Origin: Chryseobacterium foetidum
GTDB lineage: Bacteria; Bacteroidota; Bacteroidia; Flavobacteriales; Weeksellaceae
NCBI RefSeq assembly: GCF_025457425.1
Contig: NZ_JAMXIA010000001.1
Span: 1,364,001 to 1,428,000 of the forward strand
Length of the DNA: 64,000 nucleotides
Direction of reading: 5' to 3'
Below, piece after piece: positions 53,936 to 63,861 of the stretch; within the stretch, counting starts at the first letter, position 1, and every line of letters starts with the position of its first letter. Below the pieces are notes generated by a model. That model worked only from the letters and a program-made list of their open reading frames with translations. It was not told where the DNA came from and searched no databases. A program made the translations under genes and the position numbers.

Positions 53936-54010
53936 CGCTGGCGCAAGCGTCTCGCTTGTGACCGCACTATGACAAACTAGTAGGTACGAGCGAGACGCTC
54001 GCACCAGCGG
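53936..54010. repeat. Inverted pair of REP-like hairpins (REPIN-like)
   Basis: CGCTGGCGCAAGCGTCTCGC and onward (53936-53963) and its imperfect inverse ending CTCGCACCAGCG (53983-54010) enclose 19 bases. Each half also folds on itself. This is the arrangement of REP doublets. No RAYT-type transposase is in the window. Confidence 0.7.
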
Positions 54011-54047
54011 AGGGGTGGGATGCTTGTACAAGCGGAAGTGTTGGCTT

Positions 54048-55484
54048 TTACTTTATAGAATTTTGTTTTTCCCATTCACTCGCTACATTTTTATTGCCAT
54101 TCAACCATTTAATATAATTACTAATTATTGTTCCGGACATAAACTCATTTTGTCCTCTTTTAGTTCCAATATTTCTTTCATTAAAATACTTTAGTAATCT
54201 TGACCCTCCATTTATTCCCCAATTATTTCTTATCCACATTCCTAATCCTCCCATGTGTCCGTTAAAATCGCTAAACTGCGATGGGTTTTTCAATTCTGAT
54301 TTACTTTCGTGATTTAAAATTTTATCTAATTCAGACATACATTCTTGCATATTTTTGGGAATGTAAATACCTTCGATTGTTGAGAGAGTTAATCTTTTTT
54401 TAAATTCTACTTCTCTTTTAAGTTTTTGTTCTTGAGTAACTTTTTCTGCTAATTTATCATCAACATTTCGATACCCTCCAAAAAAATATTTAAAATAAAA
54501 CTTGTCTACTTCTTTTGGTAGAAAGTCGGATTTGAATTTTGTCTTTCGAATATAATTTAGGATTTTTTCTTTATCTAAATTTTCATCCATTTTATAATTT
54601 TCAATTTCAAAACTACCATCTTGTTTTAAATAACCAGACAGTTCTATTCTGTAAAGATGGTATTTATGGAATTCTTGGCTGTCAACAGATACAAATTTTA
54701 AATTGTGTATTTTTTCTATTGTTTTTGATAAGATTTCGCCGTTTATAATGTTTTCGAAATTATTGATATACTTATTTGGTGTTTGAAAGCTGGTAGTAAA
54801 ACTACTCGGTCTTTTTCGAGTCATTTTTAACTTATCATAAACTTTATTAAAGTCTTCATGATTTGGATTTAAGGTTAAATTATTAAGATCATAAATGCTA
54901 ACTTTTTTCCTTGAATCGATTACATAGATAGAATCATTTTTATTGAATATGAAATTGTCTAATAAGTAAGCATCACTGTCACTAATGTTGGATTTTAAAG
55001 TGATAATATTATTATTACTTTTTTTATAGTCAATAAGTTCTGCTACAGGAAAAAATAGACCACATTTTTCGTTTTTAGAATTACAACTTGTAAACTCTTC
55101 AAAGCTGTATTTTCTATGCAGTTTTCCATTTTTATAAATCATCACAGATTTTTCATTATCCTTATCATCATAATATTTAGATGAGGAAAAATAAGCGACT
55201 TTTTTTCCATCATTACTTATAAACAAGTAAAAATTTCTGGAAGCATCTTCCAAATCAAAAGACCTTGGTATTGTATAAAGTAAACTATCTTTATCTAAAG
55301 AGATGTCAAATACTTCTGAAAAGCCTCTTTCAGTAGGAAACTCATTATCAAATGAATGTGATACGATTTTGTATTGTTGATTTGCGGAAAAAGTTTTAGA
55401 ATTCGTAAAAGCACTTGAAGAATATTGCCCTTTCACAAAGAATGTAAATAAAAGGATAATTATAAGACCATAAATAAATTTCAT
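54048..55484 (-). CDS. Secreted protein with C-terminal DUF6794 domain
   Basis: The 478-residue protein has a signal peptide (FIYGLIIILLFTFFVKGQ). The C-terminal about 90 residues (IPKNMQECMSELDKILNHES, then GLGMWIRNNWGINGGSRLLKYF) match the DUF6794 domain as I know it, a small helical domain of unknown function. The rest, with FISNDGKKVAYFSSS and KVSIYDLNN segments, looks like beta strands and may be a propeller-like or WD-type region, but I cannot assign it. It ends just after a REP-like element and lies beside groEL, with no functional link. Confidence 0.7.
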   Translation of the reverse strand: MKFIYGLIIILLFTFFVKGQYSSSAFTNSKTFSANQQYKIVSHSFDNEFPTERGFSEVFDISLDKDSLLYTIPRSFDLEDASRNFYLFISNDGKKVAYFSSSKYYDDKDNEKSVMIYKNGKLHRKYSFEEFTSCNSKNEKCGLFFPVAELIDYKKSNNNIITLKSNISDSDAYLLDNFIFNKNDSIYVIDSRKKVSIYDLNNLTLNPNHEDFNKVYDKLKMTRKRPSSFTTSFQTPNKYINNFENIINGEILSKTIEKIHNLKFVSVDSQEFHKYHLYRIELSGYLKQDGSFEIENYKMDENLDKEKILNYIRKTKFKSDFLPKEVDKFYFKYFFGGYRNVDDKLAEKVTQEQKLKREVEFKKRLTLSTIEGIYIPKNMQECMSELDKILNHESKSELKNPSQFSDFNGHMGGLGMWIRNNWGINGGSRLLKYFNERNIGTKRGQNEFMSGTIISNYIKWLNGNKNVASEWEKQNSIK

Positions 55485-55507
55485 CAGTATTTGTTTTTTT
55501 GTAAAAA

Positions 55508-55540
55508 TAAAAAAAACCGCTCAGAAAAATCTGAACGGTT
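55508..55540 (-). terminator. groEL terminator
   Basis: AACCGcTCAGA (55515-55525) pairs with TCTGAaCGGTT (55530-55540) with one mismatch, followed on the minus strand by a T-tract. Confidence 0.85.
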
Positions 55541-55569
55541 GTAAAAAATATTGTCTCGGCGACACGCTA

Positions 55570-57244
<1,675 letters not shown>

Positions 57245-57268
57245 GCTGTATTAATTTATAATTTGATT

Positions 57269-57625
57269 TTAATTTCCGTTGAGCCTGTTCCAAAGGGCGA
57301 CAAGCTTCTTTTTTAGTATTGTTAATTCTTCCGAAAGGTTTTGGAAATCTTCTTCTGAAAGGTACTCCAAATCTTTAGAGAGTATTAATTGGTTTTCGGC
57401 TTCGTTAGATGATCCTAATGCGATGTTAATGAAATTTGCAAATTCCTTATCTGAATTCCTGCCACTTCCTTCAGAAATGTTGTATCCTATGGAAGCAAAA
57501 GATTTTCTGATTTGAGAAGTTACACCAAAAATTTCTTCTTTAGGAAAGCTTTGGCTTGACTTATAAACTTTTAAAGTTAATTTGTGGCTCAGTTGCCAAA
57601 CTTCAAATTTTTTAAAATCTCTCAT
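57269..57625 (-). CDS. Four-helix bundle protein (S23 / 23S rRNA-intervening-sequence type)
   Basis: The 118-residue protein has the hallmarks of the four-helix bundle / S23 family (TIGR02436): N-terminal FKKFEVWQLSHKLTLKVYK, central GVTSQIRKSFASIGYNISEG, then EFANFINIALGSSNEAENQL and LSEELTILKKKLVALWNRLN. The fold is that of the Avd accessory protein of diversity-generating retroelements, which forms pentamers and binds nucleic acid; most genomic members have no known role. It is inserted between groES (whose stop is 48 bases before its ATG) and groEL, with heptamer arrays on both sides in opposite orientations. No reverse transcriptase is near. Confidence 0.9.
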   Translation of the reverse strand: MRDFKKFEVWQLSHKLTLKVYKSSQSFPKEEIFGVTSQIRKSFASIGYNISEGSGRNSDKEFANFINIALGSSNEAENQLILSKDLEYLSEEDFQNLSEELTILKKKLVALWNRLNGN

Positions 57626-57642
57626 TTTCTATTTTCAACGCT

Positions 57643-57684
57643 GGAAAGCCATCTGCCATAAGCCAATAGCAATTAGCCAATTAC
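57643..57684. repeat. Heptamer array at the groES stop codon
   Basis: In register: ggaaagc, catctgc, cataagc, caatagc, aattagc, caattac. The array runs over the groES stop codon (57673-57675) into the last codons, which read GVIG. Confidence 0.8.
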
Positions 57685-57951
57685 TCCTAATAAATCAGAC
57701 TCCTTAGCGATAATGAAATCTTTTCCGTCTAATTTTAATTCTGAACCTGAATATTTTCCATAAAGAACTTTGTCTCCTACTTTTACAGTGGTAGGCTCGT
57801 CTACTTTACCAGGACCTACTGCTACTACTGTACCTTCCTGAGGTTTTTCTTTTGCAGTGTCTGGGATGATAATACCTGAAGCTGTTTTGGTTTCTGCAGC
57901 GATAGGCTCGATAAGCACTCTGTCTGCTAGGGGTTTAAAGTTTACTGACAT
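57673..57951 (-). CDS. groES: Co-chaperonin GroES
   Basis: GroES caps the GroEL cage. The 92-residue length is normal. [13 protein letters not shown] at the N-terminus, [21 protein letters not shown] (the mobile loop lies between TASGIIIPD and KEKP) and [12 protein letters not shown] are typical. The last codons overlap a heptamer array, so the C-terminus reads SDLLGVIG, close to the usual length but not conserved in sequence. It precedes groEL with one intervening gene. Confidence 0.97.
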   Translation of the reverse strand: MSVNFKPLADRVLIEPIAAETKTASGIIIPDTAKEKPQEGTVVAVGPGKVDEPTTVKVGDKVLYGKYSGSELKLDGKDFIIAKESDLLGVIG

Positions 57952-58000
57952 AATATATTTGATTTTTTTAATTATTTCTGTGTTGAAATTGTCTAATTGT

Positions 58001-58032
58001 ATGCCAAGGGAACGAAGCTGGAGATTTGGCAG
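58001..58032 (-). promoter_or_regulatory. Candidate heat-shock promoter or operator of groES
   Basis: On the minus strand CTGCCA (58032-58027), 20 bases, then TGGCAT (58006-58001), 49 bases before the groES ATG. It is the same two-block arrangement as upstream of htpG. No CIRCE element (TTAGCACTC-N9-GAGTGCTAA) is present. Confidence 0.5.
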
Positions 58033-58090
58033 ACTTTTAAATTTTTATGTGAAATTTTGTCAGTCTTTTTTTATTTTAAATCAGTAAACA

Positions 58091-58122
58091 AAATCGGCGG
58101 AGCCCAGAGACACCGCCGAAAT
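58091..58122 (-). terminator. Terminator of the alcohol dehydrogenase gene
   Basis: TCGGCGG (58094-58100) pairs perfectly with CCGCCGA (58113-58119); on the minus strand the stem is followed by TTTTGTTT. Confidence 0.85.
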
Positions 58123-58145
58123 ACTTATAATTAAATTTAAATTTC

Positions 58146-59201
58146 TTAAGACAGAGACTGCATATCAATCACAAAACGGTATCTCACGTCGCTTTTCAGC
58201 ATTCTTTCATATGCTTCGTTGATGTCCTGCATTTTGATCATTTCAATTTCAGAAACAATGTTATGTTCGCCACAGAAATCAAGCATTTCCTGAGTTTCAG
58301 CGATTCCACCGATTACAGAACCGGCAACAGACCTTCTTCCCATAATCATTGGCGGTGTGAATAATGCCTCATCCATTTTACCGATAAATCCTACCAAAAC
58401 CAAGGTTCCGTTTATATTTAAAGTATTTACATAAGGATTGACATCATGGTCGTAAGGAACGGTATCGATAATTAAATCAAATTTTCTCTGAACAGTCGCC
58501 ATTTGATCTTCGTCAGTTGATATAATAACGTTGTCTGCACCTAAATTTTTAGCATCTTCAGTTTTTCCAGGAGTTCTTGAAAACAGAGTAACCTCAGCGC
58601 CCAAACCTTTAGCCAGTTTGATTGCCATATGACCCAAACCACCTAAACCAATTACAGCAACTTTAGAATCTTTACCAACATTCCAGTGTCTTAAAGGTGA
58701 CCAGGTCGTGATACCAGCACAGAGAAGCGGTGCAACGGCAGCCAGATCAAGATTGGCAGGAACTTTTAATACGTGACCAGCATCTACAACCACTTTCTGA
58801 GAATATCCTCCGAAAGTATGACCTCCCAAATGAGTGTCTTTTCCGTTATATGTTCCGGTAAATCCGTTTTCGCAATATTGCTCAAGATCGTGCTTGCAGC
58901 TGTCGCAATGTCCGCAGGAATCTACGATACATCCTACTCCGGCAAGATCACCTACCTTAAATTTAGATACATCAGAACCCACTTTTGTGATTTTTCCTAC
59001 GATTTCGTGACCTGGAACTGACGGATATTTTGTTCCGCCCCAGTCGTTTCTTGCAGTATGCAAATCGGAGTGACAAACCCCGCAGTAAAGAATTTCAATT
59101 TCCACATCGTTGGCGGTAATTTCTCTTCTTTCGATATTCATTTCTTTAAGGTCAGCTTCTTTGGATTCTGCTCCAAAAGCTTTTACAGAAAATGTGCTCA
59201 T
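58146..59201 (-). CDS. Zinc-dependent NAD(P)-dependent alcohol dehydrogenase (YahK/cinnamyl-type)
   Basis: The 351-residue protein has catalytic-zinc ligands in CGVCHSD (near residue 37) and GHEIVG (near residue 62) and structural-zinc cysteines in DSCGHCDSCKHDLEQYC (near residue 95). The Rossmann motif GLGGLGHMA is near residue 180. It reduces aldehydes to alcohols with NADPH in the YahK/cinnamyl-alcohol group; the physiological substrate is unknown. Its minus-strand stop lies 23 bases from the terminator. Full length. Confidence 0.93.
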   Translation of the reverse strand: MSTFSVKAFGAESKEADLKEMNIERREITANDVEIEILYCGVCHSDLHTARNDWGGTKYPSVPGHEIVGKITKVGSDVSKFKVGDLAGVGCIVDSCGHCDSCKHDLEQYCENGFTGTYNGKDTHLGGHTFGGYSQKVVVDAGHVLKVPANLDLAAVAPLLCAGITTWSPLRHWNVGKDSKVAVIGLGGLGHMAIKLAKGLGAEVTLFSRTPGKTEDAKNLGADNVIISTDEDQMATVQRKFDLIIDTVPYDHDVNPYVNTLNINGTLVLVGFIGKMDEALFTPPMIMGRRSVAGSVIGGIAETQEMLDFCGEHNIVSEIEMIKMQDINEAYERMLKSDVRYRFVIDMQSLS

Positions 59202-59336
59202 AATTTATTGATAATATTAATGTAATCTTTTGTCTTACAAATTTCCGACCTTTTTTCGAAAACCACTTACCATTTCTACAGATTTATTTACCTGAATTAC
59301 TGTTTTATTTCTTAATTTTCGGTTTTGAACTGGAAG

Positions 59337-60665
59337 ATGAGTACAAATCAGCAACTACACAATCATACTTATGAAACTTCATTCGGAAAAATTTTAGCTT
59401 TTAAGGAAAATGGTGTCATTAAAGCTAAAAGCATTCGCTATGCTCAATCTGAAAGGTTTAAAAAACCAATACCATTAGATTTCGCAGAAGATTTCGTTAC
59501 AGATAAAACTCCGGTTTGTCCGCAGAAAATCAGTCCGCTTTTAGAAAGATTAATTGGTAAAACAGATTTGGAAAAATTTCTACCGGAAGAATCAACTCAA
59601 TTCTTAACGATCACCAGACCTGAAAATTTAGTTGAAGAAAAACTTCCCGTTATCGTTTGGATTCATGGTGGTTCTTACGAAATTGGCTGTGGAGATTTGC
59701 CCACTTCCGATCCTTCAGTTTGGGTAAAAGAACAGAATATCATTGTCGTTTCAGTTTCATACCGTTTAGGATTGTTTGGATTTTTGGGAGGCAATGACGA
59801 AAGACCAGCAAACCTAGGATTATTTGACATTATCGAAGCTTTAAAATGGATTAAAAAATACATTTCCGATTTTGGAGGAAACCCTGACAACATCACACTT
59901 TTCGGTCAATCATCAGGTGGCGATGCCATTGCACATCTTTTGATTTCAGAAGGTGTGAATAATTTATTTAAAAGGGTAATTATTCAAAGTGCACCGTTAG
60001 GCTTCAGGTTGAAACGGGAAAAAATGTATACCGAACTTTTTAGTCAGACCGATTTTCTTAAAACTGAAACTGATGTTATGAAAATGGTTGATTCTTACCA
60101 GAATTTTCTTCCATCCAGTTTTAAATATGGTTTGAAAGCAGCCATGCCTTTCTGTCTTAAATACGGTCATGCTCCACTTCCAGAAGAAAAATTTAGTCTT
60201 GATATATGGAAACAAAATGCTCCAAAAATTGATGTTCTGATTGGTTTTAATGAAGATGAAACTTCCTTTTATGTAAAAACCGCTCAAGAAGGCCTCTACA
60301 CTTATCTTCCGGAAAAAATTCTGGACAGAATCGTCAAAACAACTACAAAATCAATCTACGGAAAACCAGCTGAAATTTTCGCTAAAAATTATGCTTCCGG
60401 TGGAGGAAATATTCATTTATATAAAATTAAATCGACTTTAAAAAACCACTTTATCGGAGCGTCGCACTGTTTTGATCTTCCCTTAATCTTCGCTAATGAA
60501 GAGGCATGGAAAGAAGCCGGACTTTTAAAAGATGTTCCATGGGATTATATTTTTGAGCAAGGAAAAAAGCTGCGAGCCGTCTGGGCAGAATTTGCCCGAA
60601 ACGGAAAAATTTCAGATCCGAAAGACAGACCTGAAATTTTAGATATTAAAAAAGTTAAAAATTAG
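59337..60665 (+). CDS. Carboxylesterase (type B, alpha/beta hydrolase)
   Basis: From ATG 59337 (MSTNQQLHNHTY) the product has 442 residues; a TTG four codons earlier is also possible. The oxyanion HGG is in WIHGGSYEIG near residue 110, the nucleophile in GQSSGGDAIAHL near residue 190, an acid-residue candidate in GFNEDETSFY near 300 and the histidine in ASHCFDLPLIF near 380. That is the complete triad layout of the carboxylesterase/acetylcholinesterase family. No signal peptide is visible, so it is probably cytoplasmic. Substrate unknown. Confidence 0.9.
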   Translation: MSTNQQLHNHTYETSFGKILAFKENGVIKAKSIRYAQSERFKKPIPLDFAEDFVTDKTPVCPQKISPLLERLIGKTDLEKFLPEESTQFLTITRPENLVEEKLPVIVWIHGGSYEIGCGDLPTSDPSVWVKEQNIIVVSVSYRLGLFGFLGGNDERPANLGLFDIIEALKWIKKYISDFGGNPDNITLFGQSSGGDAIAHLLISEGVNNLFKRVIIQSAPLGFRLKREKMYTELFSQTDFLKTETDVMKMVDSYQNFLPSSFKYGLKAAMPFCLKYGHAPLPEEKFSLDIWKQNAPKIDVLIGFNEDETSFYVKTAQEGLYTYLPEKILDRIVKTTTKSIYGKPAEIFAKNYASGGGNIHLYKIKSTLKNHFIGASHCFDLPLIFANEEAWKEAGLLKDVPWDYIFEQGKKLRAVWAEFARNGKISDPKDRPEILDIKKVKN

Positions 60666-60763
60666 ATCGTTTTTACCAAAATTTCGTTGCTTCGCACCTT
60701 ACCTTTTAGCTATGTAAATTTCTACCAACATTTCGCGACTTCGTCGCTGCTTATTGTAAAATA

Positions 60764-62242
60764 CTATTTTTCTACAAGCCAGACACTCACATTGCCAGCC
60801 GGAACAGGGAAATTTCCCCAACCGTTTTCGTCAATCACAATTTTATCTTCAGATCTTCCCAAAACATCATAAAATGTTTTTCCGATGTATCTTTCGCCCA
60901 TTTCCATAGGTTTCTCGTAAGCATCTTTGTTGCTTAAAACTACAGCGCAACCGTCGTGCTCATCATTTCCTTCACGCACCCAGCCGAGGCAGTTGGCATC
61001 TTCAAAATAATCTCTCTGCTCACCGTGAGCGTGATTTTTTCTCGCTTTTAAAAGCTCTTCAATACCGTCGACTTTATTGAGGAAAATTTCATACTCGTTG
61101 CCGTCATTGCCATTGTCTTTATAGCTTGCTCCAAATAAATCGGGATAAAAAACGCAAGGATAACCATCAACACGCAATAAAATGAGTGCATAGGCCAAAG
61201 GTTTAAACCACTCTTCCACCGGTGCCTCCAAATCCTGAAGCGGCTGCGTATCGTGATTATCAACCAGACTCACAGAATGTAAAGGATCGGCCTGTGTAAG
61301 CGTCTGCTCAAAAATCTGTCTTAAATCGTAGGAATCTCCCTCCTGCGAAGCTGTGTGAAAATTGTTGTGAAGCGAACTGTCAAAAAGACTCATGCAGCCT
61401 TCCGTAGCATCAATATATTTCTGTAAAAGATTGAGTTGTCCCGGAGCCCAGTATTCTCCAACGGCAAAAATGTTTTTTCCTGAATTGGAACGTAACATCG
61501 TCAGCCACTCTTTATAAAAATCAAAGGAAATATGCTTTAAAGCATCCAGCCTTACGCCATCAAAATCAGTCTGTTCGAAGTACCAGTTTGCCCATTTATT
61601 AAGCTCTTCACGTACATGAGGATTTCTATGCTCCACGTCATTGTACATCAGGTAATCGTAGTTCCCCTTTTCATCGTCGATCATTTCTTCCCAGTCGTCG
61701 CCGTATTCAGATTTGATTTTGTAGATGTGAGATTCTTTTCCTTCCGCATAGTCTACACCACTGAAGCAGGTGAAATTCCATTCGAAATCGGAGTATATTT
61801 TTCCGCGGCCTGGAAAGGTGAATTTGGTGTAAGATTCTATTTCAATTTCGCGGGAAATTACTTTATCACGGTTATTTTCATCGACTTTTACTACTTTAAA
61901 TTTTTCCAGTTCATCACCGCCGGCTTTATGGCCTAAAACGATGTCAACAATCACCTGAATATTTTTTTCTTTTAAAGCTTTAATGGCTTTAATGTAGTCT
62001 TCTTTGGTTCCGTATTTTGTGGGAATGGAATTTTTCTGGTCAAATTCTCCCAGATCGAAAAGATCGTAGGCATCGTAACCAACGGAATTTCCACCGTTTG
62101 TGCTTTTGTAAGCCGGAGGAAACCACACGGCACTGATTCCTAATTCTGAAAGATATTCTGCGTTTTTATTGGCTTCGTTCCACAGTTTTCCGTTGCCTTC
62201 GGAATACCAATGGAAGTATTGTATCATTGTTGGGTTTGTCAT
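60764..62242 (-). CDS. Cytoplasmic alpha-amylase (GH13)
   Basis: The 492-residue glycoside hydrolase shows the four conserved GH13 regions: I, DIVLGHKAGG (family norm D-x-x-x-N-H, here Gly in place of Asn); II, FDGVRLDALKH with the nucleophile Asp; III, FAVGEYWAPG with the acid/base Glu; IV, LVDNHDTQP with the transition-state Asp. It has no signal peptide, so it acts inside the cell on maltodextrins or glycogen. The GH13_5 subfamily is likely. No other starch gene is nearby. Confidence 0.93.
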   Translation of the reverse strand: MTNPTMIQYFHWYSEGNGKLWNEANKNAEYLSELGISAVWFPPAYKSTNGGNSVGYDAYDLFDLGEFDQKNSIPTKYGTKEDYIKAIKALKEKNIQVIVDIVLGHKAGGDELEKFKVVKVDENNRDKVISREIEIESYTKFTFPGRGKIYSDFEWNFTCFSGVDYAEGKESHIYKIKSEYGDDWEEMIDDEKGNYDYLMYNDVEHRNPHVREELNKWANWYFEQTDFDGVRLDALKHISFDFYKEWLTMLRSNSGKNIFAVGEYWAPGQLNLLQKYIDATEGCMSLFDSSLHNNFHTASQEGDSYDLRQIFEQTLTQADPLHSVSLVDNHDTQPLQDLEAPVEEWFKPLAYALILLRVDGYPCVFYPDLFGASYKDNGNDGNEYEIFLNKVDGIEELLKARKNHAHGEQRDYFEDANCLGWVREGNDEHDGCAVVLSNKDAYEKPMEMGERYIGKTFYDVLGRSEDKIVIDENGWGNFPVPAGNVSVWLVEK

Positions 62243-62556
62243 CTAAAGTTGATTTTGATCAATAAATAGTTTGTTAATTATGGTTTTAAAAATCTTTGTT
62301 CTTTGGCCTTGAAGCAAAAGAACCAAAAATTGCCTCCATAAAGCCGGCGAATTTTATTTCAAGACTGGATCTCTCAGCTAAAATCATTAAAAACTTCCTA
62401 AAATTTCCAAAACTCGGGCGGAAAGACAAGTTTTATCTTTTAGAGAAAATATTTGCCGCCACTCAAACAGTGGAAATTTTTAACGGAATTTTTTATTGGT
62501 TTCTTAACGCTTCGATCTCCTGAGTCAATAAGATTTTCCAACACTTCGAAAAAGAA
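62243..62556. other. 314-bp gap with a possible decayed repeat or ORF fragment
   Basis: A 75-codon frame at 62296-62523 (MFFGLEAKEPKI...) lacks any recognised domain. Its start contains tttggccttgaagcaaaagaacca, which I recall as a common flavobacterial intergenic word. I do not call it a gene. No RNA is seen. Confidence 0.4.
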
Positions 62557-63654
62557 CTAATTTATTCCATCTTGAAATTCCTCAAATGGGATTTTAAGCT
62601 GTACAGAAACCTGCTTTTTTTCTTCGGTGTTGAGTTGTGACACAGACAATCCCAATAATCGTACCGCTTTATCATAAGGACGCAGTTCCCAAAGCTTTTT
62701 TCCGGTGTTGAAATATTCTTCAACTGATGAATAATATTCTTCTTTTGTGAAACTTCTTGTAAATAATGAGAAATCTTTATACTTGATTTTTAAAGTAAGC
62801 GATCTTCCCATGATGTTGTTTTTCTGAAGTCTGCTGTGTAATTCTTCACTCAGACTCTGCAGTTTTTCGTCGATTTGCTGCTGATCAAAAAGGTCTTCAA
62901 AAAATGTACGCTCTACCGCCACACTTTTCTGAATCCGGTGAGGCTTCACTTCAGAATTGTGAATTCCCCGCACGACATCGTAATAGTATTTTCCAGACTT
63001 ACCGAAAAGTCTCGTTAAATCTTCTACCGTTCTTTTCTTTAAATCTATTCCTTTATAGATCGCCAGACTGTACATTTTGTTGGCGGTCACTTTTCCGACG
63101 CCGTAGAATTTTTCAACAGGCAGATCTTCCAGAAATTTTTCAACTTTATCGGGATGAATGGTCTTTTGTCCGTTGGGTTTATTGATATCTGAAGCGACTT
63201 TGGCTAAAAATTTATTGATAGAAATTCCTGCAGAAGCCGTAAGACCTGTCTGCTCAAAAATTTTCTGACGGATTTCCTTTGCAATCTGATTGGCAGATTC
63301 TATTTCTTTTTTGTTTTCAGTAACGTCGAGGTAGGCTTCATCCAGAGAAAGTGGCTCTACCAAATCGGTATATTCATAAAATATCTCACGGATTTTTTTT
63401 GAAATTTCCTTGTAACGTGCAAATCTTGGGGGAACAAATATCAAATGTGGACATTTTTCTTTCGCAGTTTTACTGGGCATTGCTGAACGCACGCCATATT
63501 TTCTGGCCTCATAACTCGCCGCGGAAACAACACCACGATGACCGCCTCCCACAGCAACCGGCTGACCTCTGAGTGCAGGATTATCATGTTGCTCCACGGA
63601 AGCATAGAATGCATCCATATCGACATGAATAATTTTGCGGTTGGAAAAGCTCAT
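62557..63654 (-). CDS. dinB: DNA polymerase IV
   Basis: This Y-family translesion polymerase copies past damaged bases. From ATG 63654 (MSFSNRKIIHVDMDAFY) the protein has 365 residues. Catalytic residues are in HVDMDAFYASVEQ near residue 10 and LSLDEAYLDVT near residue 100; the finger region YEARKYGVRSAMPS and the helix-hairpin-helix VEKFYGVGKVTANKM are present. The frame extends 38 codons upstream through a GC-rich hairpin repeat, which would not be translated. The C-terminal beta-clamp peptide is not obvious at the very end. Confidence 0.95.
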   Translation of the reverse strand: MSFSNRKIIHVDMDAFYASVEQHDNPALRGQPVAVGGGHRGVVSAASYEARKYGVRSAMPSKTAKEKCPHLIFVPPRFARYKEISKKIREIFYEYTDLVEPLSLDEAYLDVTENKKEIESANQIAKEIRQKIFEQTGLTASAGISINKFLAKVASDINKPNGQKTIHPDKVEKFLEDLPVEKFYGVGKVTANKMYSLAIYKGIDLKKRTVEDLTRLFGKSGKYYYDVVRGIHNSEVKPHRIQKSVAVERTFFEDLFDQQQIDEKLQSLSEELHSRLQKNNIMGRSLTLKIKYKDFSLFTRSFTKEEYYSSVEEYFNTGKKLWELRPYDKAVRLLGLSVSQLNTEEKKQVSVQLKIPFEEFQDGIN

Positions 63655-63714
63655 CAGTACAAAATTACTGACAATTTTTTGAATTCTGATTTCATTTTCT
63701 GACAGCGAATTGCA

Positions 63715-63803
63715 CGCGCCCCGACCTGAGTGGAGCTCTTTTTGTAAGCGAAGGGCTAAGCAAGGCACAAAAAAGCGGGAACGGAGGGCGGAAATTGGCG
63801 CCC
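63715..63803. repeat. GC-rich hairpin repeat upstream of dinB
   Basis: CTTTTTGT (63738-63745) pairs with ACAAAAAAG (63767-63775), with outer GCGCC / GGCGC. Blocks such as GCGGGAACGGAGGGCGG resemble other flavobacterial repeats. It is related in layout, not in sequence, to the copies at 5472 and 14622. Confidence 0.55.
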
Positions 63804-63839
63804 AAAAAAAATATCCCGATTGTTATAACCGAGATATTT
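63804..63839 (-). terminator. Terminator of the gene at the right edge
   Basis: AAATATC-c-CG (63809-63818) pairs with CG-a-GATATTT (63830-63839); on the minus strand it is followed by a T-tract (63811-63804). It begins 23 bases after the stop codon of the edge gene. Confidence 0.7.
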
Positions 63840-63861
63840 TGTTTAAGATAGTAAACGGATT

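Noticed and set aside
57269..57625. The four-helix gene as a 23S rRNA intervening sequence
   Set aside because: No rRNA sequence flanks it; it lies between groES and groEL.
57269..57625. A diversity-generating retroelement
   Set aside because: An Avd-like fold alone is not enough: no reverse transcriptase and no template/variable repeat pair was found in the window.
60687..60872. 61-codon plus-strand frame between the esterase and the amylase
   Set aside because: It overlaps the amylase 3' end and two TTTCG-rich repeated words; no protein character.
63655..63768. 38-codon N-terminal extension of DinB
   Set aside because: It is encoded by a GC-rich hairpin repeat; the ATG at 63654 gives the standard polymerase start.
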